A DNA stretch of 64,000 nucleotides from Yamagishiella unicocca (taxonomy: Eukaryota > Chlorophyta > Chlorophyceae > Chlamydomonadales > Volvocaceae). Below the pieces are notes generated by a model. It saw only the letters and a list, made by a program, of their open reading frames with translations. It ran no database searches and was not told the DNA's origin. Positions 48,301 through 59,058 of this stretch are shown here, piece after piece. Each line of letters opens with the position of its first letter. Position 1 is the first letter of the stretch. The stretch is taken from positions 62,001 through 126,000 of the forward strand of contig BDSL01000084.1 in NCBI GenBank assembly GCA_003116995.1. Reading direction: 5' to 3'. Made by a program: the position numbers and the translations under genes.

Positions 48301-48498
48301 TGTATAGTAACTTGGCTGCCCTCGGCCTGCATGCGGAGCCGAACGATCGTCGGGAATCGCACGGTGGCAGGATGTAGGTCGGCCGAAGCTGCGGCCGGCG
48401 CCTCGGTGCGCTCAGCTCTTCACCTTGAAGCGGAGCAGTCCAAGATCCGTCTTGCCCTTCGCGGATTGCGGCTGCTGCTTCCGATGACTGTGCGGCAT
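42387..48498 (-). CDS. SAC1-type phosphoinositide phosphatase homologue, apparently lacking the CX5R catalytic motif
   Basis: Exons follow the SAC1 order on the minus strand: IMGIIGLLRLERGSILAVIS (48,013-47,900), DGSVYKVEDTTLIAPETINA (47,617-47,530), ALNPKCFGGHLYFSHTASIT (about 47,347-47,222), DPRFLWNRELMRPLI (47,042-46,747), DAGAESFALPIMAGYVGQ with AGSWRRGADRQ (46,456-46,195), AGFAETEVV ... SYVM (45,985-45,740), RGSAPLYW (45,525-45,375), LLLNLIFGANRGTQLRLHDA (45,216-45,133), and later exons ending with RYYYSNFTDARRQDALDL. Two C-terminal hydrophobic spans (FLQLGILLLLAAII, then PAALGGLLLLDVL) match ER-anchored SAC1. The stop is at 42387. Active members dephosphorylate PI4P with a CX5R(T/S) motif in RTNCxDCLDRTN; here the matching exon reads EGVVRVSSASTASA (44,539-44,372) and the next has GRCVVDQSSHDL. 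The start is uncertain: the ATG at 48498 gives MPHSHRKQQPQSAKGKTDLG, and the splice to QAEGSQVTIQ near 48,330 is unresolved. Confidence 0.75.
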
Positions 48499-49584
48499 GC
48501 TGCTGTGGATAGAATCGCCTTCAGCCTGCCGCGTATGATTCCGTATACTCAATGACAAGAAATTACATAGGCCAACGCGAAGTATCGACTGATATGAACA
48601 CATAGAAATTCCGACGATGAAAGATGGGATGGCTGCGGATTACCGTACAGAATAGGACGAGAGCATAGGTATCAGATTCACGTATTGGAAACCGTTGATC
48701 AAATATCGCTCACCTGTTGCCGGCAGCCGTGAATACATTAGGCGCGCTAGGAAGTCAGAATATCCAACCGGCCACGCTTGGCATATACGTTAAGGACAAC
48801 TCTTCGTACAGCAACACACACATCGTCGCCTTCCTCAATGGGCAAGCGCAACAGCGACAAATTTGGTATTCAAGAAAGCGTGGGCACATCCACTCGCCTG
48901 CCTAGGGATTAGGCATGCCAACTTTGCGGTATCGCGTGGCAGCCTAGGTTGTTGGCAGTTGTTAAAACAGTTGTCAAACCCTTCATCCTCATTCGCACCT
49001 CCGCCCATGTGCGTCCTAAGGGAGTACAGCAGGATGAAGACGTGTCTGTTTTATTCAATTCCTCTGCTTGACTCCACGGCATGTAATAAGGCACGGATAA
49101 ATGGTGTAAGCAGTTTAACAGCTAGGCACGATCGCTATGAAGGAGCGTAGATAGTCATACTCCGACACCATGCCTCAACACGATGATCGCATTAGGAGAT
49201 TCCAAGTACGCACGAACGATGATGGGTAACAAGGACCCACAACACATGTATGCCAAGTGACACGGAGCACGCATGAGAACGGGTGAATCCAGATGCTGGA
49301 CAACCGTATTCCTTTCACTGTAATGAACCACAAACAGAACGTTCATGCCCAAGCTACCCATCGAGCTCATGTCGGTAACAGCACCCCATTCATTATTAAC
49401 CCTCCGTTACCAGCCGTTACCCGCCGGGGGTTCGGGGCGTAGCTCACTCCCCTAATACACACCCGGGCCGCCGTCCCGCTGCTCCTTAGATGCACATCGC
49501 CAGTCCTACATAACCACCAAGGTATCACGCGCCTCGGCTGCGTCAGTCGGCAGGGGCTCCAGGTGCTGCAGCGGCTCAACAGAC
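48499..49584. other. Intergenic region between two minus-strand genes
   Basis: Lower GC than the flanking genes and only short frames on both strands. It must carry the promoter of the SAC1-like gene and the 3' UTR of the receptor-like kinase gene. No repeat or RNA gene was recognised. Confidence 0.5.
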
Positions 49585-52500
49585 TCATTCCTCTGGTGGT
49601 CGCACACGCTCAGCTGCTGCTGCCCCGTCCCCGGAGCTTCGGGGCTCCGACCCGAGGCTGATCCTGTCCACGTCACTACTGCTGGTCGGATGCCCCTGCA
49701 GCGCACGGAGCACCTTTACCTTGGCCTTGCCGACGTCCTCCTTGACCTGGAACTGAGGACCGGTGCCGTCCGCGCCACCCGCACAGGGAAGAAGTCGCCT
49801 GTTGCCGTGGTCACTGCGCGCCCTGTCGTAGCCCTCACCGCTACTTGAGGAATTTATAGACAGTACCTGCGGTCGACAGATCCACGGCAGCGGAAGCCAC
49901 CGGCGATGACACCACGCGTCGTACGCGGACTGTGTTGAACATGACCCCTGAAACCACTACTGTACGTGCCGTGCTTCACACATACATGTCGTGGTGCTTC
50001 AACCGCAGATGAGCCCACCCACCCACCCACCCGGCCTACGGGTTTCCTCTCAACCCACCCGCCCTCTGGCTGACGCAGCCCCGCACCAGATATCACCTCC
50101 GATGCCACGCCCCTCTGTCCCTCCCCCTCGAGACCTACATGCTTCACCAGCGCCAGCGTCTTGAAGGCTTCCGCGGCAGCTGGCCGCCTGGCGGGGTCGT
50201 GATCCCAGCAGTGCTCAATCAATTCACGCAGCTTGGGCGGGCAGCGCTCTGCAGACAGCAGTCCCAGCGGCAGCCGCTCCTCGTGCAGTGAGACCGCCAG
50301 CGCGATCTACCGACACGACGGCGGCACGAGGAAAGAAGCGGAAGGCGCTTGCGGTTAGTCGCTGTCGCTTTCAGCTGCGGCACCATGAAGCACAGGCGAC
50401 TAGTGCCTATTTACAGCCGGCCTCCAACTCAACACCATCGCAACTACCATCAGCTCGGTCATCGGCCGCCTCTTTTCGTGGTATCCTTTCTCGCGGTGCA
50501 GTGTCATGAGCACACATAACACACCTGCCCACCTACCCACGTTCGCGGTACGACGCACACACACACACGAACGACGCCGCGCATCGCACACCTGGACCAT
50601 GTTGCGGCCCCCCCACGGCCGCCTGCAGGCGAGCATCTCCCACAGGATGACGCCCAGGGCATACATGTCCTACGAGGGGGCAGGGCGGCGCGCAGCAGGA
50701 GCCCCCAGCCACCGAGGTGGGCGGCCGAGTCAGGACGCGGTTGCCTGGGCTAGCTGGATTGCTGGGACCGCCGCACGGCGGGTAGAACGGGAGGAGGTGG
50801 GGGTGCATGATGTGACGATATAGCCGCCGAGGACCCTGTGCAACCCCGGAGCTCTCACCCCACCCCGGCGGGGGCCCTTTCTGCACTGGAGGACATCTGA
50901 TCTGCTGGGCTAATTGTCGATTGGTTAATTTGTGTGCCTGGGGATTCACACGGCGGGCAGCCCTCGTGCACAGCCCCCCTCGGGCTGCGCTCCCGGCGTC
51001 CCCTCCCTCCCTGCATAACGCCCCCCGCTGGATGTGGCGGCACTCACCGCGCGGTCCGTGATGGAGTGGTTGTTGACATCGAAAGCTTCGGGGGCTATGT
51101 ACGGCGCCTGAACGGGCATGCGGCGTGGTCGCAGCAGGGGCCGCACCGGGGCACAGCAGCGAGGGGCCGGGGGCTGAGCGGCTGTTTGCGCACCACCCAG
51201 CCAGCGCTGCGCAGGCGGCTGCCTGCCTGCCTCCTCTGGCACCGCTGGGGGCTGAGGCGTCGAGTTACCACCAGCACAGACCCCGCACCACCCGGCGCAA
51301 AGTCCCTGCCCGGCCCTTCACCCGCCATGCAAACGCCACCTTCACCGCCCCCATCCCGAAGCCACCAGCGCTACACCGCTGCCCCTGCGTCCTGCCCCCT
51401 CCTGCCCAAACGCTGCCTCACCGTGCCGACCTCGGGGTTCCGGGTCACCAGCACAGTGGCGCGCAGCCGTGATAGCCCGAAGTCCTGCGTACGGGGATTG
51501 CGGCATGGCCGGTGTAATGGAGACGACCACCACAGACCCCGACAGTCCCTGACAGTCCCTGTCCGGCATTAATGTGTTCATGAGCACCTGATACTGGGCG
51601 CTTGAAACAGGACGCGATCAAGCGTAGCCATGTTGCATAAACAAGATAAACAGCTAAGGTTTTACGTGCAATCAATTCTTGCTTAGTGAGCGACCCAATT
51701 CGTAACAGTGTATCGGGCAGAGGCCAGGGCCGGCCAGCGACAGCACTTTGGTGACTGAACGCGCGATGTTGTTGATAACCGCGATGTTATTAGCCGTCCA
51801 GTAGCAAACGCAATTGATCTGGCTGTCGAGTACCGACCCACGGATCAGCCCTTATTTCTGTCCAGCAAGGTTCGCCGGACGCAGTTCGCGGCCCGCTATG
51901 CGCCCTTGTGCGGCCCACACACGCTCATCAGGCCAACTCACCGCCAGCTTTGCAACGGGCTGTTGGCTATCCGCACGTGAGATAAGTACGTTTGCCGGCT
52001 TGAGGTCTGCGACAACAGACGCAGCTTTCTTTTCAAAATGCGACTCGTTTCAGCGTTCAGCTCGGGACGCTGTGTATGCCCCCGCAATCCTGGCGGTCCC
52101 GGACCGGGGGTCCCTAAAAAGGCAAGGATGCAGACTTGCCAAAACAACATCCATATCATGGCCAGGCGCGCGCTCGCACGAGTCAGTCAGCGGTGGCCGA
52201 CGGAATGTTGGCCGACGCCCCGCAGGCCGCCGTCAGCCGCCCGCTTCCGATCAATCGTGGCCCTCTCAGCCGCTGCCCGGCACCCACCCCTGTGCATGAT
52301 GGTGGGGTGAAGGTAGGCCAGGGCAGCAGCCATCTGCATTCCGATGTGTAGCACCTGCACCAAGCACCAGCACCCACCAGCGGTAATAAATAGGCACTCA
52401 AGCCGAACGCTAGGCACCCACCCCCAGAACCCTTCCGCAAGGCGGCGGCATCTGAGCGTGCAAGCTACCACCAGCCTGCCAGCCAGCCAGCCTGCCAGCC

Positions 52501-55500
52501 AGCCTACCAAGGGGACGGCAGCAGCGCAGGGCCAGGCGCGGTCACACTTCCCCAGCAGGCATCGCCGACTCCTTTGGCTTGGGGGCCTAGGCAGCCGAAA
52601 CAGAGTTCGCGGTCCTCCTCACCGTTGAAAGCGGCAGCACCTTGCCCTCCATGCCGTACAGCATGCGGTCCAGGGAGGTGTCCATCAGCTCCATCACCAG
52701 GCAAACCGTTGGAGGCCTACATGGCGGTGTCAGGTTGGGACCGGGCGGCGCATCGGGTGGTACGTGTTGCGTCGTGCCGTGATATGCCCCGTAGGCACAC
52801 CCCCAAGACCGGAAAGTGTACTTATGGGGCATCGTCATCACCCCATCATCATCACCCCGTCATCATCATCCCGCCATCATCATCCCGCAATCATCATCCC
52901 ATCATCATCACGGCGGCGGCGATGAGAACCTGGAAGAATGCTTGGCAGATGGTGGAACCCCGGCGAGGCAGCAGCAGGGGGTACCTGCTGCCTTCCGCTT
53001 GCTTCACCAACCGCACCTACAGTACGGTACCCGCATGCATGGCGACTTGGCAGGGGCATGCGCTCCTCGCTCATGGCTGACCCCAAGAGGGCCCCGACCT
53101 GCGCCCCAACCCCTGCAGCCGGCACTGGCAGCCCCCGCCCACCGAGCCAAACATACGGACCCCGCGTGGGTCCCCCACGAAGGGTTCGCTCGTGCTTGCG
53201 GACCTGAGGTTGGCTGCCAGTAAGCGCACGACGTTCGGGTGGTTGCACCTGGCCAGCACCTCCACCTCCTGTGCCAGGGTTGACTCGATGGCGTTGTGCA
53301 GCAGAGCCACATCCTGCTGGCCATTGCATTTGTGTGAGCCGAGTGTGGCTGCCTCCGGGGTCTTATCCATCAACCCAACCTCGGCCGCCAGCCTACTGCC
53401 GACCGACGTACTGCTTGTCGTGCCTCCATCATCAACTGCCGCTGCCTCCTTGCCTCCCAGCGCGCCGTCTGGGCCCCTTTCAGCGGGCTGCTCTTGGCGC
53501 GCGCTCGCAGCGTCCAGCGCCGTTGCCAGCACCAGCGCTGGGGGCCGTGGCTGCCCCTGCGGCTGCCCGGGACGCCCCACAGGTGCCTGGCTGGGCGTTA
53601 TCGTGGACCCCCCTGCCTGTGACGCCTCCCGGATGGCTACCCCCTCATCGTCGTGCGTGCGACTCGGAGAATTCGATCGCCTAGCCGTAACGCCATAAAG
53701 TTCGAAGCCAGCTGGGCCTGATTCGTCGACGTCCAGCAGCTCTGGTGACGACGCCCCTGGCACCACCCTGAATCCCGGCGGTGGCGGCAGCGGCCTATTT
53801 GCCGCTGCCTTTCTTGCTGCTTCGGCTGCCGCCAGCGCTGACTCCGACGGGGGCAGACCGCTGTCAATCAGCTTCACCGCCACGCGGATTCCGCCGTACA
53901 TACCCTCCACCACCCGCCCGCAGGCCCCCCGGCCGCAAGTCACCCCCAGCAGCTCCACCTCGCCGCCACCGATGCCAAGCTGCACGTCCAGCCGGATCCC
54001 AGGATGCAGCGGAGTAAGTGGAGTCACTGGCTCCACGCCGCACGAGACCTTCTGATACTCCGTGCCTTTATTCAGTTCTGCGGTGGCGCATCAGGGCCGG
54101 GCCGGGTGACGGGGCCAGTGCGCAACCGTGATTTCTAAGGCAGCGGCTCATGGAGGCCTTACGGACGGCGATGACGCGGCATGTCGTACGTGTGGCCGGA
54201 AATGTGAATACAGTGATGAGCAGTTGGCCCCAGCCCAGGAGTTTAAGGGTACGTGTCCTTCCTCAGACACTTATAGTGGTGCGGGTTTGCCGACGCCCTC
54301 CACAACGACGCAAATTGCATCGCCGGAACAGACCCCCCGGCTCCCTATCCAGGCCCTCTGAGAGCCCCCACACGGAAGACTCACCCGTCAGCGAACGGCG
54401 CGGGGGCTGATACAGGGGATTCGGAAAGGAGGACCCCGTAGCGTCCAAGCTGAGCGTTGCGTGGTGCAGTTGCGAGTCAAACTCGCTGTCGGCCGGCTTC
54501 AACAACATTACGTCTTCCGGAGGGGGTGCGAGGGCGCCTTCATTCGTCCCGCCACCTTGGGAGCCCTTGCTGCGGGGGGACACATGGGCGCCACGTGGAG
54601 CGATATCATTTGTCATGTGTTGCATTCGGCCGCAACAGAAACGTTTCAAATCAGCCGTGCAGGGTGGCAGGAGGGGCATACCAAGGCAGCACGTGCACCG
54701 AATTGGGTACACGCTGACGGTCCGCCTAGTTGCCATTGAGGTGTCAGGTAGGCCAACCAGAATCCGGCGGCAGCCCTCCCGAACTCCCCGCCTCTGGCGC
54801 GCCTTCGCGACCTCGCCGCCGCTCGTGGTCCTTACATACTTACGCGCTGCAAGGTGCTTGTCAGGCGAAATGCATGAGAATGCTGACAGCAGCACGCAAT
54901 GCCTGCAACCGGATCGTCTGTGCTGATGGGCTGCCCACCTTGTAGGGCCAGCCTCATGTACATGTGGTGCCTGGCCGCGCCGCCGGGCTCGTATCAGCGC
55001 TGCAGCCGCAATGAGAGCAGCGATGAGGATAGCCACACCTGCAAAACATTCGGCACGAACGTCTTTGAGCTGCTGACTGTGCGCGCCGCCGATCCATACA
55101 TGCATGTAGGTTTGGTTGGTGCTGTCGACGCGACCCGTTCCACTGCACCGAAACCAGCGGCTTCCTCGCATCCGAGAGGCGCAGCACAGAGCATAGAGAA
55201 TTTTGAAGCAGAGCGCCAGCAAGGGCACTATTCACTATCAGCCGCGCGTGGGTGTGCCTTGGCGCCATCGGCCCCCACGCACCCCCGACAGTGCTCAGAA
55301 CCACCGCGAGAACAATCGTCTTCTTGCTGGCGTCCTCGTGACCGCTCCCAGGTGTTTCCGGGGGAGTAGGAACGGCAGCAGGCGGCGCGGAAGACGGCAG
55401 AGGTGCTCTAGGAGTGAAGGATGAGAGGCTAACAGGCGGCGGCGCTGTCGGGTTGGAGCTCTTGGGCACAAGACTGTTGTAGCACTGCACGGCTGGCAGC

Positions 55501-57558
55501 TCGGACAGGCACTCGGGCGTCATCACCGCTTCACACTGCATAAGAGGCATGTGTGCAATGCAGGGCACAAGGGCCGGGGACGGAGGTTTACCAATCGCCT
55601 GATTGTGCGCGTCATTATTGGATGTGTCGTACAGTACCTTTGCACCTGTCGAGGTTCGCAGGCCATGACATTTCGGTGTACTGCCACATTCTCGAAACCC
55701 ACCATGTATCTTGTGCGAAGCAGCCACAACACATAGCCAGCAGGGGCGGGGCTCCCATCGCTGGCGAGGGTGAATCCATTGGTAGCCAGGTCCTGGTAGA
55801 TGCCCACTTGCGGCCAACACCGGTCCATCAGCGATGCGCTGCTCTGGTTGGAGCACCCCGGTTGGGCTATGTCGGGGAGGGTCACCTGGACCCCGGGGAA
55901 GCTCACCGGCCGCAGCAGCGAGTCGGTGGCGGGGGCGTACGGGGGGGTCGACGGGACGCAAACTCCTGTCGGGTGGGCACAGCCCAACAGTAGGTCATGG
56001 TACCGGTAGATGCGGGGCTCAGGGCCTACGAAGAGGTCCGAACACGGACCGCCCGGTGGCCAAGGTACAACGGTGCGCCCATACTCACTTAGGATGCAGG
56101 CCGCATCCTTCAGGACCAGCAGGGGCCGGGTGGCGCCCTGCTGCTGCGGTGGTGCCTGAGGAGCTACAACGATGTCGAACCCAGGAGCCTGCGGGCGCGC
56201 ATGCAAAGGGTTACTGATATCATGAGGTGTCGGTGAAGTTATGCCTAACTATTTGCTTGGCGCAAGCGACACGGCCCCGGACCGAAAGGCAGAGCTGGCG
56301 TATTTAACAGAACTCCCTAATACAACGGGAAAGGGTGACTCGCTAGGACTCGCTCAGCGGCGACGGAGCACGATGGGGTCAATCAAAGGGCGCGGAAGGA
56401 CGGACGAAGCCACGGAGCGCGGAGAGGATGAAGGGAGGAGCACATGTCGCTGGGTCGCAGGTAAGATATGATGTAGTAGGGCCAGGCGGCAGCAGTGGAA
56501 GGTGCGAGGGACCCCAGCCAGGGCGGGAGATGTTTTTTCGTTTGACTTCGCGTGTTATGTGTTTTTAATTTGTTATTTTGTTTGGTCAGGGTTCAACATC
56601 TTCCAAGGTTCGTGTATTTGGTATTCACAGCCAGGCACGGGCACGGGCGGCAGAGGTTGCGGCTCGCGGCTTCGCGCGGCTAGGGCTCTTTTCACCGCTG
56701 GTGGGTGGTGACAGTGGTAGGGTGCGTTGAGGGGTCATACAAGGATGCTTGCTCACTTGAAAAAAAGGCCCCGCCCGCCATCGAGCCAGGATCAGGCGCG
56801 AAAATGTTAGCGCTATGCCTTCAGTCAGCACAACCTGCAGGGCACGCAAAGAGGGCAGAGTCGTAGGGAGGTAGGGAAAACTCGCTGTTGCATGGCCTTC
56901 CGTATGTTCATTGGAGCCAAGCTTTTGCTGGGAACTGGTGGCTGTGCAGCTGGAATATTGCGTGACGGTGGGGCAGTAGACCCCTAGCGCAGCTCAGTCC
57001 TCATTTAATTAGTACGACATGAACCATAGGGTACGCCGTACACTGCTGGCTCATCCTCCGCCGTACCAATATGGGGACCTTCGATCGGCATATACCCGAA
57101 CGCTACATGATCGCTCCGCACAATTGGGCGGCAGGTCGTCGCCGCCCCCGGGCACTAGCTGGTCTGGTAGCCACTCCGGTATGGTTCGCACATACCTTGT
57201 CTGACAAGTCATCCAGGTCAATTGTCGGCCAGTTGCTGGCTGTACCGGCTTGGGATGTTCCAAGGACAGACAGGTTTCGCATCAGAGGAAGTGGCGTGGT
57301 GTACAACGCCCAGTCGGCCTCCGTCACGACAACGTCGGCGCGGATAAGGGCCACCTCAACTGCTGGGTCGACGAAGGCCAAAACAAGCTGCGCTCCAGTA
57401 TAGCATTCTACGGCAATCTGTCCGTCATAGACAAATCTAGGCAGTCGGGCCGAGGGCACCTCTTGTGACTGCGCAACCACGCTACCACCGCGCCACAATG
57501 TCCCATGTGCTGAAAAAAGAACAACTGTGAACAGCAGTTGTGTTAGGCTGCACCGCAT
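49585..57558 (-). CDS. Receptor-like protein kinase with algal-type extracellular region (15 exons)
   Basis: Exons: 57558-57196, 56834-56757, 56188-55703, 55535-55283, 55038-54940, 54589-54385, about 54049-53204, 52718-52623, 52354-52288, 52006-51942, 51484-51422, 51107-51048, 50669-50592, 50306-50139 and 49866-49585. The signal peptide is MRCSLTQLLFTVVLFSAHG. The extracellular part includes ADVVVTEADWALYTTPLPLM and VVLTEGIALTFSRLILAR, a beginning I associate with volvocine receptor-kinase families. A Pro/Ser stalk precedes the membrane span TIVLAVVLSTVGGVAILIAA, created by a splice. The kinase has a Gly loop GRGACGRV, VAVK lysine, alpha-C glutamate in LAQEVEVLARCNHPNVVRLL, HRDLKPAN (formed across the 52288/52006 junction), DFGLSRL, APYIAPEAF and CWDHDPARRPAA, so it should be active on Ser/Thr or Tyr. 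An insert of about 150 residues separates VAVK from helix C. All kinase-lobe junctions checked are in phase; only the 54385/54049 junction is unresolved. The ligand is unknown. Confidence 0.8.
52833..52913. repeat. Intronic CAT-rich simple repeat
   Basis: A CATCATCATCCCG-type array with small variations lies in the intron between the N-lobe exon and the LVMELMDTSL exon of the kinase gene. Confidence 0.8.
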
Positions 57559-59058
57559 TCCGGGTTTTCCTTGCTTTCGTCTCCAGTCATGTCCGTTAGG
57601 ACACCATCCTCCTGTTGTCCTGGCCACTGAAGGTTACCTCCTTGTGCAGCGACGTTGACACTGTAACCGCTTTCTTTTATAGAGCTCACCACATCAAGTG
57701 CGCATGGCGCAGCGAAACGTACCGGTCGGAATCGCCACTGCTAACAGGAGAGTTGGCAACTGGAGCTTGGTAACAATATGCAGCACCAGCTTGTTACCAT
57801 GTTGACTCAATGAAAGGATGTTATTAACAGTATGGGCTGCGCTCCCGAATGTGCAGCCCTACGGCAGTCCAAAACATCCAAAACAGGAAGCCCTCCATTT
57901 CAGCCAGCGCGCAGTTCCGAATCAAACCAAGTGTAATAATTTATTTCCGGTGGGCTAGGTTTTGAGAAAAAACGGCAATGGCTGACATCAGACGCGTACA
58001 TCATAGTAGTACATGTCTGTACATTGTCGAAGACTGAGTGTCTCTGAAGCAGCAGTGGAGTATCCGGAAGTATGTGTGCATTACGACTAAAGATTTTAGC
58101 CTAACCTTTAACCTTTTTGTGTTGAGTTATGGTCTGTGAGGACGACTATTGCGGTGGCGGAGGTTTCGCAATTCGATAAGTCGGAGCCCGACGGACGGGC
58201 GTTTCTGACGCTGGGAAATTAGCCACGCTGGTCCTTGCACATGATGAGGGTTGGGGGCGGCTCTGATGCTCGTTGCTTCAGTATATAGAAGGCAAACCGT
58301 TACGCCAGCAATCAGCGGACGGCCCTCCTGCTGCGTGTGTCAGCACGCATGACAGCCCTGGTTGCAAACCTCTACATGTAACCCGGCGAATGTGGCGCGC
58401 GGTCGCCATTCGGGCTGGCCCAAATGTCCGTATCCATTAGGCGGTAGTGAGGCCCATAAGTGGCCCGCTAACACCCCCTGGATGAAGAAGATGAACGGTG
58501 GCGGCCATAGTTTCAAGCATCCTTTAATCATGCGGCTGACGCGAAATACAAACGCGCAGTGCAAAGCTCGGTTATTGTAGTCTTCTTGCGCGGTCATCCC
58601 AACTCCCAGAACACTGCGCACTGTAGGATAACTCCATCATGGACAATTCATGCGCCTGGTACACGGGTAGCTTGGTTGGTTGCATCGCAGCACTACTATC
58701 GACCGACTACTGCTATAGTCTCTCAGCTGAGAGGTCGGGCAGCGCAGGGAAGTCCGTCTGCCAACAGCTTCATTCGGCAGGCCCTCCACGATATCCACAC
58801 TGCCCTACTGTCAACAAAACGCTCCATGCACAACTTTGACATGACGCTCCATGCACATACCGCGACGCACGGCAGCGAGCACACGTGCCTAACAGGACGC
58901 CATGCGCGCGCTAGGCGCGCTTCCACTGACCAGCGCTGCCGTACGCCCCGCGGAACCGTGACCGTCGCCCCCACTCTCCTACGCCGCTGAGGACACCCGC
59001 AGCAGCTCATCGCGCTGCGGTCCCCAATCCCCGTCTGCGAAGGGAAACCGCCGCCTCG
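57559..59058. other. Intergenic region between two minus-strand genes
   Basis: Comprises the upstream region of the receptor-like kinase gene and the 3' UTR of the Met/Gly-rich gene. Short frames only. A 14-base direct repeat (ACGCTCCATGCACA) occurs twice near 58,820-58,860. Confidence 0.5.

Noticed and set aside
48717..48905. 62-codon plus-strand frame in the 48.5-49.6 kb spacer
   Set aside because: Short, without motif or neighbouring exon, and next to the promoter of the SAC1-like gene; insufficient support.
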